Positions 1-8,922 of a stretch of 64,000 nt of DNA are shown here, piece by piece. The notes under the pieces were generated by a model. It was not told the origin of the DNA. It searched no databases and saw nothing but the letters and a program-made list of their open reading frames with translations. This DNA is from Calothrix sp. PCC 7716 (GTDB lineage Bacteria > Cyanobacteriota > Cyanobacteriia > Cyanobacteriales > Nostocaceae): positions 5,398,580 through 5,462,579 of the forward strand of contig NZ_AP025018.1 in the NCBI RefSeq assembly GCF_019977735.1, given 5' to 3'. Position 1 is the first letter of the stretch; each line of letters starts with the position of its first letter. A program made the position numbers and the translations under genes.

Positions 1-467
1 CTCCTTATTTGGCAACTGCAACTTTAATGGGTGTTATTTCTGGTGTACTTCAAGCTGTTGGATTAATGCGTTGGGTATTTGTAATTCCTGTATTAGCTAA
101 AATATATGTTAACCCAACCGCTACTGATTCGACTCGTGCAGCCGTTCTCGTTGTTTTTCAAGCAGTACATCAGTATGGCGGTGTTGTAATTGGTGAGCAA
201 CTAGGGCAAACGCTACTAGTTGGCTGGACAATAGGAGTAGGAATAGCAATGTTGCAATCTTCGGTATTTAAACCGTGGGTTGGGTGGATGGGTTTGGCAA
301 GCGTTCCACTATGGATTTTAGGACAAAGTGAGTTTTTTGCAACAGTTATTGAACGCGCACCAGTTTTAGAAACGGCGCCTATTGGGTTTATGCTATGGGA
401 AATGTGGCTAATTGTTGTTGGTGTTTTCTTACTGCGAAAAAATGGAGGGCGGCGAATTGTAGCATAG
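1..467 (+). CDS. DUF4386-type membrane protein (C-terminal part, cut by window edge)
   Basis: The frame is open to the left edge, so this is the C-terminal ~153 residues of a longer gene; the TTG at position 9 is probably internal. The residues are very hydrophobic, with about four membrane-spanning stretches and the ending LLRKNGGRRIVA. The pattern (PYLATATLMGVISGVLQA, QSSVFKPWVGWMG) resembles cyanobacterial DUF4386 proteins, an integral membrane family of unknown function. Assignment is from recognition only. Confidence 0.6.
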   Translation, partial: PYLATATLMGVISGVLQAVGLMRWVFVIPVLAKIYVNPTATDSTRAAVLVVFQAVHQYGGVVIGEQLGQTLLVGWTIGVGIAMLQSSVFKPWVGWMGLASVPLWILGQSEFFATVIERAPVLETAPIGFMLWEMWLIVVGVFLLRKNGGRRIVA

Positions 468-502
468 GCGTCTCGCCTGTGCAGTGATTACAAGTAATTA
501 AT

Positions 503-528
503 TTTACCACAGAGACGCAGAGGACTAC
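503..528. repeat. dispersed repeat, ACCACAGAGACGCAGAGG type
   Basis: The core accacagagacgcagagga lies just after the first gene. The reverse complement of the same core occurs at about 20310-20344, so it is a dispersed intergenic repeat. Function unknown. Confidence 0.6.
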
Positions 529-551
529 TAGAGTTGAGGTAGCAATTCTTT

Positions 552-1604
552 TTATAAGAGTGTTTTTAACCAATAATTTTCTAATGCCTGGTTAATTCTT
601 TCTCTTGAGTATTCGTCCTTTAAAGAATAATATTCGAGATATGAAACGATTGCTTGTCTTTCCTCTTGGTTAAAATGTGAAAACTTTCTTGTTGCTATTT
701 CATACCAATTAAAGTCATCTTTACTCTCAAATTCCTCGTCAACTAACCCGTATGTTAGATGGAACACTGCGTCAGTATTAGACCAAGCTCCTTCGATTTC
801 AGGTATGATTAAATCGGCAATCAGGAAGGCACTTAGAAAGTATCTAAATCCTTCATCAGTGAAAAAGCTTAAAGCTGCGGAGTTTCTAGCAAGAAAATCC
901 GGGTGAAGTGTTTTCCAATTTAATCCTCGAAACTCCATTGCATACTCTGCTGGCTCATCACCCAAGTCTGAGCCGCAAAGGCTATTATCTTCCGGATATG
1001 GAGTTTTTTCAAAAGCTGCGTTAATTTGCTGTTGAAGTTCTCTTACTTGTGGGTCTTTAGAAAGTGGATACTGGTAATTATGGAGAATTCGATAAAACTC
1101 TTCACTTTTTACTTGAGCCGGATGTGTTTGTTTATTCCAACCCCATCTCAAAGCCTGCGCGCTCAAAAATTTCAATTGAGGTAGTGTGTCAAAGACTAGC
1201 CCTAAAAACGAGCAAACTGCTTTATACTGTTCTGAGCTAAACAGCGAGGTCTGATACTCAAAGTCTTCATCCTTACCACAATAATATAAACTATGAAAGC
1301 TAGGATTTAAACTAAAAACTGTTGAATAAATAAGGTCGTTATCTTCTGAAAAATTAGAAAGGCATTTAGTTAATAGAGACGGTAGATAATAACGATAACC
1401 CTCAGCGCTTAAATAACAAAACGAAGACCATTCTTCCACCAAAAATTTTTGTTCGAGACTCAACCAGTTTTTACCGACAAGCTTTTGTCCTATTTTCTGT
1501 TCCTCCTCCCAATCAGCAGTAGACGATCTTAATAAATTTTCCAGCTTTGGTACTTCTAGCCAGGAAAATGCATCAATTATTTCTTGTCCAACTTTATCAA
1601 TCAT
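552..1604 (-). CDS. DUF6714-like protein with internal duplication
   Basis: Soluble acidic protein of 350 residues with no signal peptide. It contains two related modules. The first (about 8-150) has GKNWLSLEQKFLVEEW followed by LSAEGYRYYLPSLL. The second (about 225-345) has GLNWKTLHPDFLARNSAALS followed by FTDEGFRYFLSAFL. This W..L....L.....LS.EGFRYYLPA.L signature is what I associate with the DUF6714 family, which normally has one copy; function unknown. The ATG start is preceded by no clear Shine-Dalgarno sequence. It stands alone and the family name is given from memory. Confidence 0.65.
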   Translation of the reverse strand: MIDKVGQEIIDAFSWLEVPKLENLLRSSTADWEEEQKIGQKLVGKNWLSLEQKFLVEEWSSFCYLSAEGYRYYLPSLLTKCLSNFSEDNDLIYSTVFSLNPSFHSLYYCGKDEDFEYQTSLFSSEQYKAVCSFLGLVFDTLPQLKFLSAQALRWGWNKQTHPAQVKSEEFYRILHNYQYPLSKDPQVRELQQQINAAFEKTPYPEDNSLCGSDLGDEPAEYAMEFRGLNWKTLHPDFLARNSAALSFFTDEGFRYFLSAFLIADLIIPEIEGAWSNTDAVFHLTYGLVDEEFESKDDFNWYEIATRKFSHFNQEERQAIVSYLEYYSLKDEYSRERINQALENYWLKTLL

Positions 1605-1662
1605 CTTTTTACCCTATTGCACCTTGAATCATTCCAATTGCTACAACCGCAACCAGCATAAT

Positions 1663-1713
1663 TCCGCAATTTTATTTCATATTTCTAGTTTTTTGAATTG
1701 GCGCCAGTATCGT
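1663..1713. repeat. ~50-bp diverged repeat, copy 1 (partner at 4761-4809)
   Basis: Begins ccgcaattttattt and ends ttggcgccagtatcg. The same start and end, with a similar A/T-rich middle, occur at 4761-4809. The two copies bracket the peroxidase gene pair in the same orientation. Confidence 0.55.
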
Positions 1714-1885
1714 TGTAACAAGCAGTACGCTCATCAAAGGCGCCCGTACCGTTGATTTGTGCTTTAAATTGCTCGTTTAGTTTCAGTGCTTGTTTAGTGC
1801 CTTCAGCATCCAAAATAGTGGTATGATTACAATTTTGTATTCGCCCCCCGCTAGGTAGCTCCGAAGGGCGAATATTGAAGTCCAA
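1685..1885 (-). CDS. small hypothetical ORF downstream of the peroxidase
   Basis: A 66-residue frame starting at TTG, 9 bases after the peroxidase stop and on the same strand. It is hydrophilic with no recognisable domain, and its 3' end overlaps the 50-bp repeat. It could be a short third gene of the peroxidase operon or a chance or decayed frame. Only its position supports it. Confidence 0.25.
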   Translation of the reverse strand: MDFNIRPSELPSGGRIQNCNHTTILDAEGTKQALKLNEQFKAQINGTGAFDERTACYNDTGANSKN

Positions 1886-1894
1886 GCTATCTCA

Positions 1895-3124
1895 CTAGAT
1901 AAAAATACTTGAGCCAGGAAAAAGCTCTCCTTCTACGACTGGTGGTACTAGAAAAATTCCTCCAGCGCGCACCGTTAAAAACCTATCCATTCCAGGTAGC
2001 GGCTTGTCGGGGTCGCCACCGAAATTTGTTCTGCCCAACCATTTATCCTGCTTCAAGATGCGGAATAAACGTTCGGGAGTATCTTGAAAGCTTACAAAGT
2101 TCAATCCTGTCCGAAAACCGGGGGCAGTATGTGTAGGTTCGAGGAATTCATAACCCTGCCGAAACACGCGCGATGAATTACGATCGCTGACTGGTGTAAC
2201 GTGCTGGTTAGCTCGCTGGACGTGGCTTTGCTTTAAGATTAATTCGTTGACATTTGGAGGTTCTTTAAAGTCTTCAAAAGCTCGATTGCTAAAATCGGAT
2301 GCTTGCCCAGTAAAAGGACAGCCCGTTCTCACTGTGAGGTTGTTTTGGCTATCGAGGGATTCTATAGGGCAGCCAGTCAGCTTATCCCGACCGACCAAAA
2401 GCTCTTGTTGCCTTCGTTCTAGTGCCTGCCAAATGCTTAAATCTATTCCTAAACGGACGAATGCTAAATAAGTACCGGACTCTATCCATTTTTCTTCTGG
2501 TAAGGGATTGCGTTTAATAGTAATTGCCCCTTCGCGTTCGGAGCTTTTCATATTAGAAATGCCGTCGTGGAAATCAATCCAACTGCGTTTGTCATCGCGT
2601 TGAGACCCACTATAAAAACTTGTAATTAGCAATGGCGCGCTTTCCGTTGTTGGGTCGGTCATGCTAGAAAGAACTTTCCAAGTTTCGACGATGGCACGGT
2701 CAACAGCAAGCTGGGTTTCAGCAATAAATTGAACGGCAATTTCTTCGGTGGCGGAATTAATTTTAACATCCGCAGCATATTTAAGACCCGAACCAATTAG
2801 GAAGGAACCGCCCCCCGCTGGTAGGGGTGAACGAAAAAAGCCAAAGTCTTGAAGATGGCTTGGTAATGTACGCCGCACTTCGGGGAGTTTAAAGGTGTTG
2901 GCGCCGTAACCAACTAAAACCGTTAAATCGCCACTAGGGACTTGTTGACCGGGTAGGTCGCGTACTTTACCGCTTTTGAGTTCTTGGTAAATCTCCCACA
3001 GCTTGGCAAACGCTTCTCCAACTTGGCGAGCATTTTGACCGGATGCAGCTCTCAGGAATAGGATGTTAAAAAACTTACCTGGTCGCACTCCCGGAGCGTG
3101 ATAAATTCCTTCTTGCAGTTTCAC
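1895..3124 (-). CDS. DyP-type heme peroxidase
   Basis: Dye-decolourising peroxidase family: heme enzymes oxidising bulky substrates with hydrogen peroxide. Visible landmarks are the GxxDG-like region FHDGISN (Asp187, normally catalytic), the conserved stretch GTYLAFVRLGIDLSIWQAL (~217-235), SHVQRANQH with the presumed proximal heme His301, Arg319/Arg322 in RVFRQGYEF, and GLNFVSFQ near 340. The C-terminus FLTVRAGGIFLVPP is typical. The first Gly of GxxDG is missing (DFHDG). There is no Tat or Sec signal, so it is probably cytoplasmic or encapsulated. GTG start overlaps the previous gene's stop by one base (TAGTG), indicating translational coupling. The 409-residue length suits the family. Confidence 0.85.
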   Translation of the reverse strand: MKLQEGIYHAPGVRPGKFFNILFLRAASGQNARQVGEAFAKLWEIYQELKSGKVRDLPGQQVPSGDLTVLVGYGANTFKLPEVRRTLPSHLQDFGFFRSPLPAGGGSFLIGSGLKYAADVKINSATEEIAVQFIAETQLAVDRAIVETWKVLSSMTDPTTESAPLLITSFYSGSQRDDKRSWIDFHDGISNMKSSEREGAITIKRNPLPEEKWIESGTYLAFVRLGIDLSIWQALERRQQELLVGRDKLTGCPIESLDSQNNLTVRTGCPFTGQASDFSNRAFEDFKEPPNVNELILKQSHVQRANQHVTPVSDRNSSRVFRQGYEFLEPTHTAPGFRTGLNFVSFQDTPERLFRILKQDKWLGRTNFGGDPDKPLPGMDRFLTVRAGGIFLVPPVVEGELFPGSSIFI

Positions 3125-4377
3125 TAGCTTTCCCTCCGAAATCCCATTCTTCTAGGCGCCACGCGAACCATTTGCAGAGCATTATCAAATTCTTCTTTAA
3201 GATTCTTAATGGTTTGACACACCGCAGCTTGCTGGCAATCGATTGGTTCGCTGCTGGCAGTAAGGACGACAAATTCATCATCGGCAACAGGGGTAGGTTT
3301 TCCTGCAATAACTAATGGTCCTACTTCAATTTGTTGCACAACCTGAAAACCACCCGTCACGGGTTCTTCTCTAGAACCGATAACTACGGTAATATCATCT
3401 AAAAACGCCGCATCCGAGTCACTAGGACCAAATTCCAGATGCTGGAACATACCCTCCTCAGAACCTCGGCTCCAGCGCACCCACTCAGAGGGAATAGTAT
3501 CTCCTTCAAACAAAAATACATCTTTGGTAAAAGAACGAATGTACATCCCAAAAGGATTGGCAAAAGCAACAGTTCGACCATTAAACGCTGCACCTAATGC
3601 ACCCATTGCTGCTGCTGGGTCAGCATGGCGACAAGCTAATTGTTCAACACCAAATTCACGGAAAAGCTGTTCGCGCGTTGCTTGTTCCAAACCATTATCA
3701 GTACGATTTGCGTAGGGTTTGGCGCCGAACATGACAATGTACAGCAAGTCATCCAGTCCGTTAATCGGATGAGTCATAAACAGTGCATTTTCGGTATTTA
3801 GCTTGCCCGTAGGTTGTGTGGGTACATTAGCTTCCACCATCTTGTCATCATTACCGTGACCTGCAACTAATGTTGAGAATGCAATCTCTCTTTCGTCTTC
3901 ATTTAAACTTTCGGGGTCGCTAACTCCATACAAATCTTCCCAAGTTGGCTCAAACCCAAGAATGCTTTGTGCGATAGAACGCAGAGTTTGGGGGTCATGC
4001 TTGGCAATGCAAACCCAGTACTCCCGAAGTTCGGTTGTAATTTGAACTCTTTTCGGACGCATCTTACCTGTAGCATCAGGTCGTTCAATAACCCGATATT
4101 CGCAGTATTCGTTGTGTAAAACATGCCTACCACGAGAACCCCAATCAGATAATTTCTGCCCAACATCTGACCCCAAACAGAAAACAGGTTCAGCTGGGTC
4201 ACCAAACCACTGAATTGCAGCTAAAACTGATTCGCTCAAGCTTTTAGGGTCAAGACTAAAAAAGCGACTGCCTAAATCAGCTTGTAAACTGTTGTAAGCT
4301 GTTTGAATTGCCTCATTCCATTTTTGAATAAGTTCAAGACTGAGTATATCCGCGCGACCTGGAACATCGTAAACCAT
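3124..4377 (-). CDS. conserved hypothetical protein coupled to DyP peroxidase
   Basis: 417 residues if started at the ATG at 4377, which has AAGGAG ten bases upstream; a TTG 27 bases further up has no such site. Soluble, no signal peptide, no domain I can name. It is Trp- and Asp-rich with segments such as LFMTHPINGLDDLLYIVMFG and NPFGMYIRSFTKDVFLFEGD. It is the first gene of a two-gene operon with the peroxidase, whose start overlaps its stop, so it is likely a partner, substrate provider or co-cargo of that enzyme (inference). Confidence 0.7.
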   Translation of the reverse strand: MVYDVPGRADILSLELIQKWNEAIQTAYNSLQADLGSRFFSLDPKSLSESVLAAIQWFGDPAEPVFCLGSDVGQKLSDWGSRGRHVLHNEYCEYRVIERPDATGKMRPKRVQITTELREYWVCIAKHDPQTLRSIAQSILGFEPTWEDLYGVSDPESLNEDEREIAFSTLVAGHGNDDKMVEANVPTQPTGKLNTENALFMTHPINGLDDLLYIVMFGAKPYANRTDNGLEQATREQLFREFGVEQLACRHADPAAAMGALGAAFNGRTVAFANPFGMYIRSFTKDVFLFEGDTIPSEWVRWSRGSEEGMFQHLEFGPSDSDAAFLDDITVVIGSREEPVTGGFQVVQQIEVGPLVIAGKPTPVADDEFVVLTASSEPIDCQQAAVCQTIKNLKEEFDNALQMVRVAPRRMGFRRES

Positions 4378-4760
4378 TGCTATATATCTCCTTATTAAAT
4401 GCAAATAATTACAATGACATACATTCAGATAATTGTGTATTCCGCAATATTAATGCGATTTTTTAAATTATCTTTTTTCTAAGTATTGAATCAGATGCTT
4501 CGACATCCATTCCGGAAAGCAGAGTAAGTAGCGTTTTTAGCCAGCATCACAACTGTTTCTATAACTTGCTTGAAAGCATTTTATATAGTTCCTTGCTGTA
4601 ACTAAAAAAACTTAATCTGTCACCCTTGCTTATGTATAGGTGCTAACTTTTAGCACTTATGCGGGTTTGCATTTAAATTTACATTTGTTTACAAATTCTA
4701 TTATGATAGGTAAAAATCTATAGTTCAGAGGTTCTTACTGTTTTAAGCTAACGTAAAAGT

Positions 4761-4809
4761 CCGCAATTTTATTTAACATTTGTAGCTTATTAGATTGGCG
4801 CCAGTATCG
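4761..4809. repeat. ~50-bp diverged repeat, copy 2
   Basis: Partner of 1663-1713: begins ccgcaattttattt and ends ttggcgccagtatcg, same orientation. Confidence 0.55.
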
Positions 4810-4818
4810 GACTATATC

Positions 4819-4937
4819 TTAACTGACATCTTGCACCATGAGCTTGTTGATAATAAAATAGCTTGTAATGCTTGGTTTTGCGTAGGGTGGGCACTGCCTA
4901 CCTTACCCTTGTTGAGAAGCTGCAAGATGTGAGTTAA
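4819..4937. repeat. MITE-like element with 17-bp terminal inverted repeats
   Basis: Left end ttaactgacatcttgca and right end tgcaagatgtgagttaa are inverted repeats with one mismatch in 17. The 119-bp interior contains the gtagggtgggcactgcctac unit and no coding frame. No clear target duplication was found, so mobility is only inferred. Confidence 0.5.
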
Positions 4938-5050
4938 TCATCTTGATCAGACAATGCAATTGTATTACTTTATTCTGTAGAATCTAGCTAATAAATCCAA
5001 AACAACTAAATGCTGTTACGCGCCAAAACATGTAGATGCACACCTTTTAA

Positions 5051-5401
5051 TCAACGTAAAGATTCCCGTCTATACTTTGATTCAATTTTAGGTGGTTCTT
5101 GAGGCGCCCGCGTGTTGGAAACGTTTGATAAACGATGCTTTCTTTGCAGGCATTTTAGAAGCATTATGTATAATGCAGCATCTTCTAAATCATGGATTTC
5201 TGCTGTATCATCATCGTACTCGACTTTAACATTAAACTCGTTTTCAACTGCTCTAATAAACTTGACGGAACCAATAAAGTTGGCGCCGTAGATATCGACA
5301 AAGCGAGTATCGTAGTCAAAACTAGATGTGTTAACAAAGAAAATTTCTGCAAGTAATCTTTTTAATGATTCTAAAACTTCTATAATTTCTCCTTCACCCA
5401 T
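5051..5401 (-). CDS. acyl-carrier-protein-like protein without the carrier serine
   Basis: 116 residues. Residues ~8-78 follow the acyl carrier protein helix pattern: an N-terminal helix, a DIYGANFIGSVKFIRAVENE segment (36-55) and a DLEDAALYI last helix. In true carriers the second segment reads GADSL-DTVEL, and the Ser receives phosphopantetheine. Here that Ser is Phe42 (GANF), so the protein should not be pantetheinylated. The C-terminal ~30 residues are a basic tail (SKYRRESLR). It stands alone with no polyketide or fatty-acid genes nearby. No strong ribosome binding site precedes the ATG. The family assignment is from the fold pattern and the missing Ser is seen directly. Confidence 0.65.
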   Translation of the reverse strand: MGEGEIIEVLESLKRLLAEIFFVNTSSFDYDTRFVDIYGANFIGSVKFIRAVENEFNVKVEYDDDTAEIHDLEDAALYIMLLKCLQRKHRLSNVSNTRAPQEPPKIESKYRRESLR

Positions 5402-5614
5402 AGTTAACTCGTCAGAGTAAAGAAAAGAGTATTGATTCGACCAGGTAATATCACTTTTGTTTACTTGATCATAAAGCCTTATTTTAAGATTTAAATTATA
5501 TTCTCCTCTTGGTAAATGTAATTCTGAGTAAGTATCGGCTCAATAAGTTGGGGTAAATAGTGATTCTCTTTGTTGTTGGATATATTTATTATTTATACAA
5601 ATAACTTAAGCCAT

Positions 5615-5633
5615 GCGGGCGCAGAGCGCCCGC
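5615..5633. repeat. GC-rich palindrome (REP-like hairpin)
   Basis: gcgggcgcagagcgcccgc is a perfect 7-bp stem with a 5-base loop in AT-rich DNA. There is no T-tract, so it is a repeat-type palindrome rather than a clear terminator. Confidence 0.5.
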
Positions 5634-5722
5634 TGCGCCACAGAACGTTGCTAACAGTAATTTATATCAAGATAATATTAATTACGAAGTGGAAGAGCTA
5701 ACTACATAACAATAAAAGATAC

Positions 5723-5822
5723 GGGAGCATCCAATGAACGGAAGAAACATAATTATTCGGCGCCAGAAACCTTACTATATGGTTGGTCTAAAAAAGCCTA
5801 TCTGCCTTCATTGGATGCTCCC
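5723..5822. mobile_element. 100-bp MITE with 16-bp perfect TIRs and 9-bp target duplication
   Basis: Left end gggagcatccaatgaa and right end ttcattggatgctccc are perfect inverted repeats. Directly outside, aaaagatac occurs on both sides (5714-5722 and 5823-5831). Inverted ends plus a 9-bp direct duplication are the signature of a transposed element. The 100-bp interior has no transposase, so it must be moved in trans, perhaps by an IS4-type transposase (inferred from ends and duplication length). A 72-codon frame starting inside it is considered spurious. Confidence 0.9.
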
Positions 5823-5831
5823 AAAAGATAC

Positions 5832-5997
5832 AAACTACAATAGCACTTCTTTAATAACGCACTTTCAAACGTACCAACAACAGCGTGGATTACCTGCATT
5901 GGCAAACACGGAAATTTTTATCCAGCACAAATACATGCACACCAATCCTTAAATGCAGTGAGTTTTTAATTTAACCAACAAGTTAATCTAAGAGTGT
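5832..5997. other. intergenic DNA between MITE and IS66-type gene
   Basis: No convincing gene. The stretch the MITE entered continues with open frames but no start or domain that can be defended; it may be a decayed gene. Confidence 0.3.
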
Positions 5998-7704
5998 TTA
6001 CCCTGACATACAAAATAATTCATCTTGCCAAAACAAGGGCTGATGGTTTTGAACACATTTATCTCTAATAACATCTCCCAAAGATGGGATATCATAATTC
6101 TTAGAAATACGGTCTTGTATGTACTTGAAAAAGCTTATTCCTAATTTTCGAGTAGTGGCAACAAGAGACATAAATATATCCCAAGCTCTAGTACCCTCAC
6201 TCGTCTGAGTCGCATAACTAATGTTGCGTCGCTGCACCATTGTTCTGGCAGCTAGTTCAGCAGGGTTATTATGTAACGGCAGTTCAGGATACTCTAGAAC
6301 TAAAAGTAACTCGGAAACTTTTGCTGCTGTTAACTTTTTTCGCTCGTCTAACTGCTTATAACCACTTTCAGTACCAAAGATTTCCCAAAATCTTGACTGA
6401 AGCCAAAGTTTGCTCTTTACAGAAGGAGAATCGCTATAAGCAAGCAGTTCCCGGTAGTAATCCCAAAACTCAGAAAGAAAGTCGTCTAAAATTTTTTGAT
6501 GGCAGGCAACAAACGGAGTCAGTTTTTTATAATGGCGCCCTTCATGTACCCAACATAGAGCTAAATTATTCGTCAATAGTTTAAATTGAGGAGCATCATC
6601 ACATACGAGAGTTTGTACTATTGGAATGTTGGTTTGCTGATGATAAAAAGCAATCGCTGCCGCTTCTAATACGCGAGTACGATGTTGAGAACCTAGTTTC
6701 TTCAAATACGTATCAAGCAGAGAATTAAATTCTGACTCTGTAAAAACTGTTTCTTGAGGCAATAATTTAAGTTGATTACTCCACTTTACGGGTACATTCA
6801 AAGTATTCAATAGCTCATAGGTAAGCTCATTGAGAACAAACTCAAGCTTTTGTTTATTCTGTAATACCCCTAGTACACTTAATCTATCTTTTTTTAGAGT
6901 CGTTGAATAAACTGTATACAATGGGTTACAAACAACATTCGTAGTCTGATTTATGCCCTTAACACGCGCGGACGTTTGGTCTAAGTGCTGCCAAGTAGTA
7001 CTTTCTAGCCCAGATATATATACTTCGTTATATTCAGATTCAAATCCAGAATCATTTTTAATTAGCAGATTTGACAAATAGCCTGCTGACATTGAAATAC
7101 CAATATCTTCTAAAAATTCTAATAATTTACCTTGAGTCATATTGCCTCCATAGTACAGGCTTATGACTAAAGCTTTAATTCCTGGACCAAACTCTCCGTC
7201 GTAACCTGTTGGTAATGGCGCCAAGTATGTTTTACCTTCAGAAGCTGAGTAGAATTTTGGTTTCAGGAATAGTACATTATCGGTTTCAAGTGAGATATCT
7301 TGTATAATTACTTTTTCGTAACCCTTAAACTCCGCATCCGCTGGTAGCTCAGATTCTGGATACTCCAAAATCCATTCTCGATCTATCTTAATACTGGCGT
7401 TTTTACTGCTCTTAGTATGCCCTTTATGAGTTTTACGTTCTTTCTCTGACGAATGGTCTTTCTTAAATCCGCTCGTTTTATTGGCTTTGATGTCTGGCTT
7501 ACCCTTCTCTCCTTTAAGACGATTGTTTTCATCCCGAAGTTTTTGAATTTCTTCTTCTAAACTTTTTATCTTTAAATTTTGTTCCTCTATTAAGTTCAGA
7601 AGTACTTCTATACTTTGCCGCAATGAAGCGTCTGCAATTCCTCTTGGGTCAATGCTTTGCAGCAAGTCAGGTACTAACTTTTTACTTTCTGGATTTTGCG
7701 TCAT
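5998..7704 (-). CDS. IS66-family transposase (single-gene type)
   Basis: 568-residue DDE transposase. Residues ~30-67 form a coiled coil (EEQNLKIKSLEEEIQKLRDE), the usual leucine-zipper start of IS66 TnpC, followed by a Lys-rich linker. Likely catalytic residues are the Asp in WQHLDQTSARVKG (~243), the Asp in LVCDDAPQFK (~368) and the Glu in HNNPAELAAR (~482; family consensus NNPAER). No tnpA/tnpB (IS66 ORF1/ORF2) genes flank it, as in the ISBst12-like branch. I could not find GTAA-type inverted ends or an 8-bp duplication, so the element's limits are unknown. The frame is intact and possibly active. Confidence 0.8.
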   Translation of the reverse strand: MTQNPESKKLVPDLLQSIDPRGIADASLRQSIEVLLNLIEEQNLKIKSLEEEIQKLRDENNRLKGEKGKPDIKANKTSGFKKDHSSEKERKTHKGHTKSSKNASIKIDREWILEYPESELPADAEFKGYEKVIIQDISLETDNVLFLKPKFYSASEGKTYLAPLPTGYDGEFGPGIKALVISLYYGGNMTQGKLLEFLEDIGISMSAGYLSNLLIKNDSGFESEYNEVYISGLESTTWQHLDQTSARVKGINQTTNVVCNPLYTVYSTTLKKDRLSVLGVLQNKQKLEFVLNELTYELLNTLNVPVKWSNQLKLLPQETVFTESEFNSLLDTYLKKLGSQHRTRVLEAAAIAFYHQQTNIPIVQTLVCDDAPQFKLLTNNLALCWVHEGRHYKKLTPFVACHQKILDDFLSEFWDYYRELLAYSDSPSVKSKLWLQSRFWEIFGTESGYKQLDERKKLTAAKVSELLLVLEYPELPLHNNPAELAARTMVQRRNISYATQTSEGTRAWDIFMSLVATTRKLGISFFKYIQDRISKNYDIPSLGDVIRDKCVQNHQPLFWQDELFCMSG

Positions 7705-7892
7705 GTATCATATTCTACGGCACCATGTTACCAAAACAATATTTTATTTTTTCGTGCTACATATACGCTTTGAGGCACCACCATTAATGCATGACGTATC
7801 AGTTCAAATACATGAATAGCATAAGGCGCCTCTTTTTTAAGACTTTGAGGCAATAGGGCAATATCATTGGCTTTTATAAGCGTGCGATACGT

Positions 7893-8780
7893 TTACTTTA
7901 CGCTCCTAATGGCGCCATGCTGTTGTGCTAGGAGGCTACCCCTACTTATTGAGCGGATACCTGAGTAAGGCATGAATAAAACAAAATCTTTATACGAACT
8001 ATTTTTGTAAGGAGGTGTAAATGTTTCGTATGAACAAACCTGACCGCTAGTTGTACAGTATTGATTATTTTGGTCTTTAAGATATTGACCATCTTCTGAA
8101 TAAAAAAATGCTGTAACTCCACATTTATTACCCATTAAGTTACATGTTGAAAACTGAAGGTGGATATTCATTCCGGTTTGTCCAGAATTTATGATATCGA
8201 AGTCCACCCAAATTTTATCAATACTACCTCTTGGTTCGTTATCTACATAAGTATGATTGAAATAATGCTCATTCGACCTAACTATTTCTGTTTTTGTTTC
8301 CTCATCATATATACGTATGAACAGTTTTAGCTCATGTTTACCTTCTGGCAAATGAAGCTCATGATAAGGAATAAACAAAGGACAATCTTTGTAAATAGTT
8401 ACTTCGTATATAGGAGTAAATTCTTCGCTTGTAGAAACATTCCCATCAGTTGTATAATAGCTATTGTTTAAGTCTTTGAGGGGATTCCCATTTCTGTAAT
8501 ATAAGTATGCAACCGCGCGACATTTTATATTTTTGACATTTTCTACCTCAAATTTACAATGAATAATCATTCCTTTATAGTTATCTTGTTTAATATTATG
8601 TTCTATCCATACCTTATGGATTTTACCTTTATATCTATTTTGGTAACTGTTGTTTTGTGTAGAATTTGGATTGCTATCGAAAAAACTATCAATTACAGCT
8701 TCACTAGTTCTAACTGCTAATCTCTCTGCTGCTGATTGAAAAAAAGTATTGGCAAAATCATTTAGTAAATCTTCAAACAT
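7893..8780 (-). CDS. tandem-domain hypothetical protein, second domain truncated
   Basis: 295 residues. After a helical N-terminus (AERLAVRTSEAVIDSFFDS) there are two homologous ~105-residue beta-rich domains. Domain 1 (~53-160) carries IHKVWIEHNI, LKDLNNSYYTTDGNV, YKDCPLFIPY and EGKHELKLFIRIYD. Domain 2 (~188-280) carries IDKIWVDFDI, LKDQNNQYCTTSGQV and YKDFVLFMPY. Domain 2 then ends abruptly and the last ~22 residues do not match domain 1, so the 3' end has been replaced. No family recognised. It is the last gene of the minus-strand run starting at 11379. Confidence 0.6.
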   Translation of the reverse strand: MFEDLLNDFANTFFQSAAERLAVRTSEAVIDSFFDSNPNSTQNNSYQNRYKGKIHKVWIEHNIKQDNYKGMIIHCKFEVENVKNIKCRAVAYLYYRNGNPLKDLNNSYYTTDGNVSTSEEFTPIYEVTIYKDCPLFIPYHELHLPEGKHELKLFIRIYDEETKTEIVRSNEHYFNHTYVDNEPRGSIDKIWVDFDIINSGQTGMNIHLQFSTCNLMGNKCGVTAFFYSEDGQYLKDQNNQYCTTSGQVCSYETFTPPYKNSSYKDFVLFMPYSGIRSISRGSLLAQQHGAIRSVK

Positions 8781-8922
8781 ATTTTAGATAATAAAGTAAA
8801 AAGTATAATAATCAGAGAAAGTATCTTGTCCAGGCTAAAGACAAGCTTTAAATTTTTGATATAGAGACCCCATTACTAGAGCATTTCTCAAATGTCAGGG
8901 GTCATACCTAATTAGGTTTTAC

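Larger units (their letters stand above)
4378..5050. other. intergenic region with repeats, no gene seen
   Basis: About 670 bases without a convincing reading frame. It holds the second copy of the 50-bp repeat (4761-4809), a 119-bp inverted-repeat element (4819-4937) and a gtagggtgggcactgcctac palindrome-like unit near 4881. The promoter of the peroxidase operon must lie at its left end; no clear -35/-10 pair was picked. Confidence 0.5.

Noticed and set aside
5734-5952. 72-codon plus-strand frame beginning MNGRNIIIRRQKPYY
   Set aside because: It starts inside the MITE's left inverted repeat and crosses its right end and the target duplication, so it is an accident of the insertion.
7705-7892. 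IS66 terminal inverted repeats
   Set aside because: No GTAA-type ends or 8-bp direct duplication could be matched on the two sides of the transposase gene.
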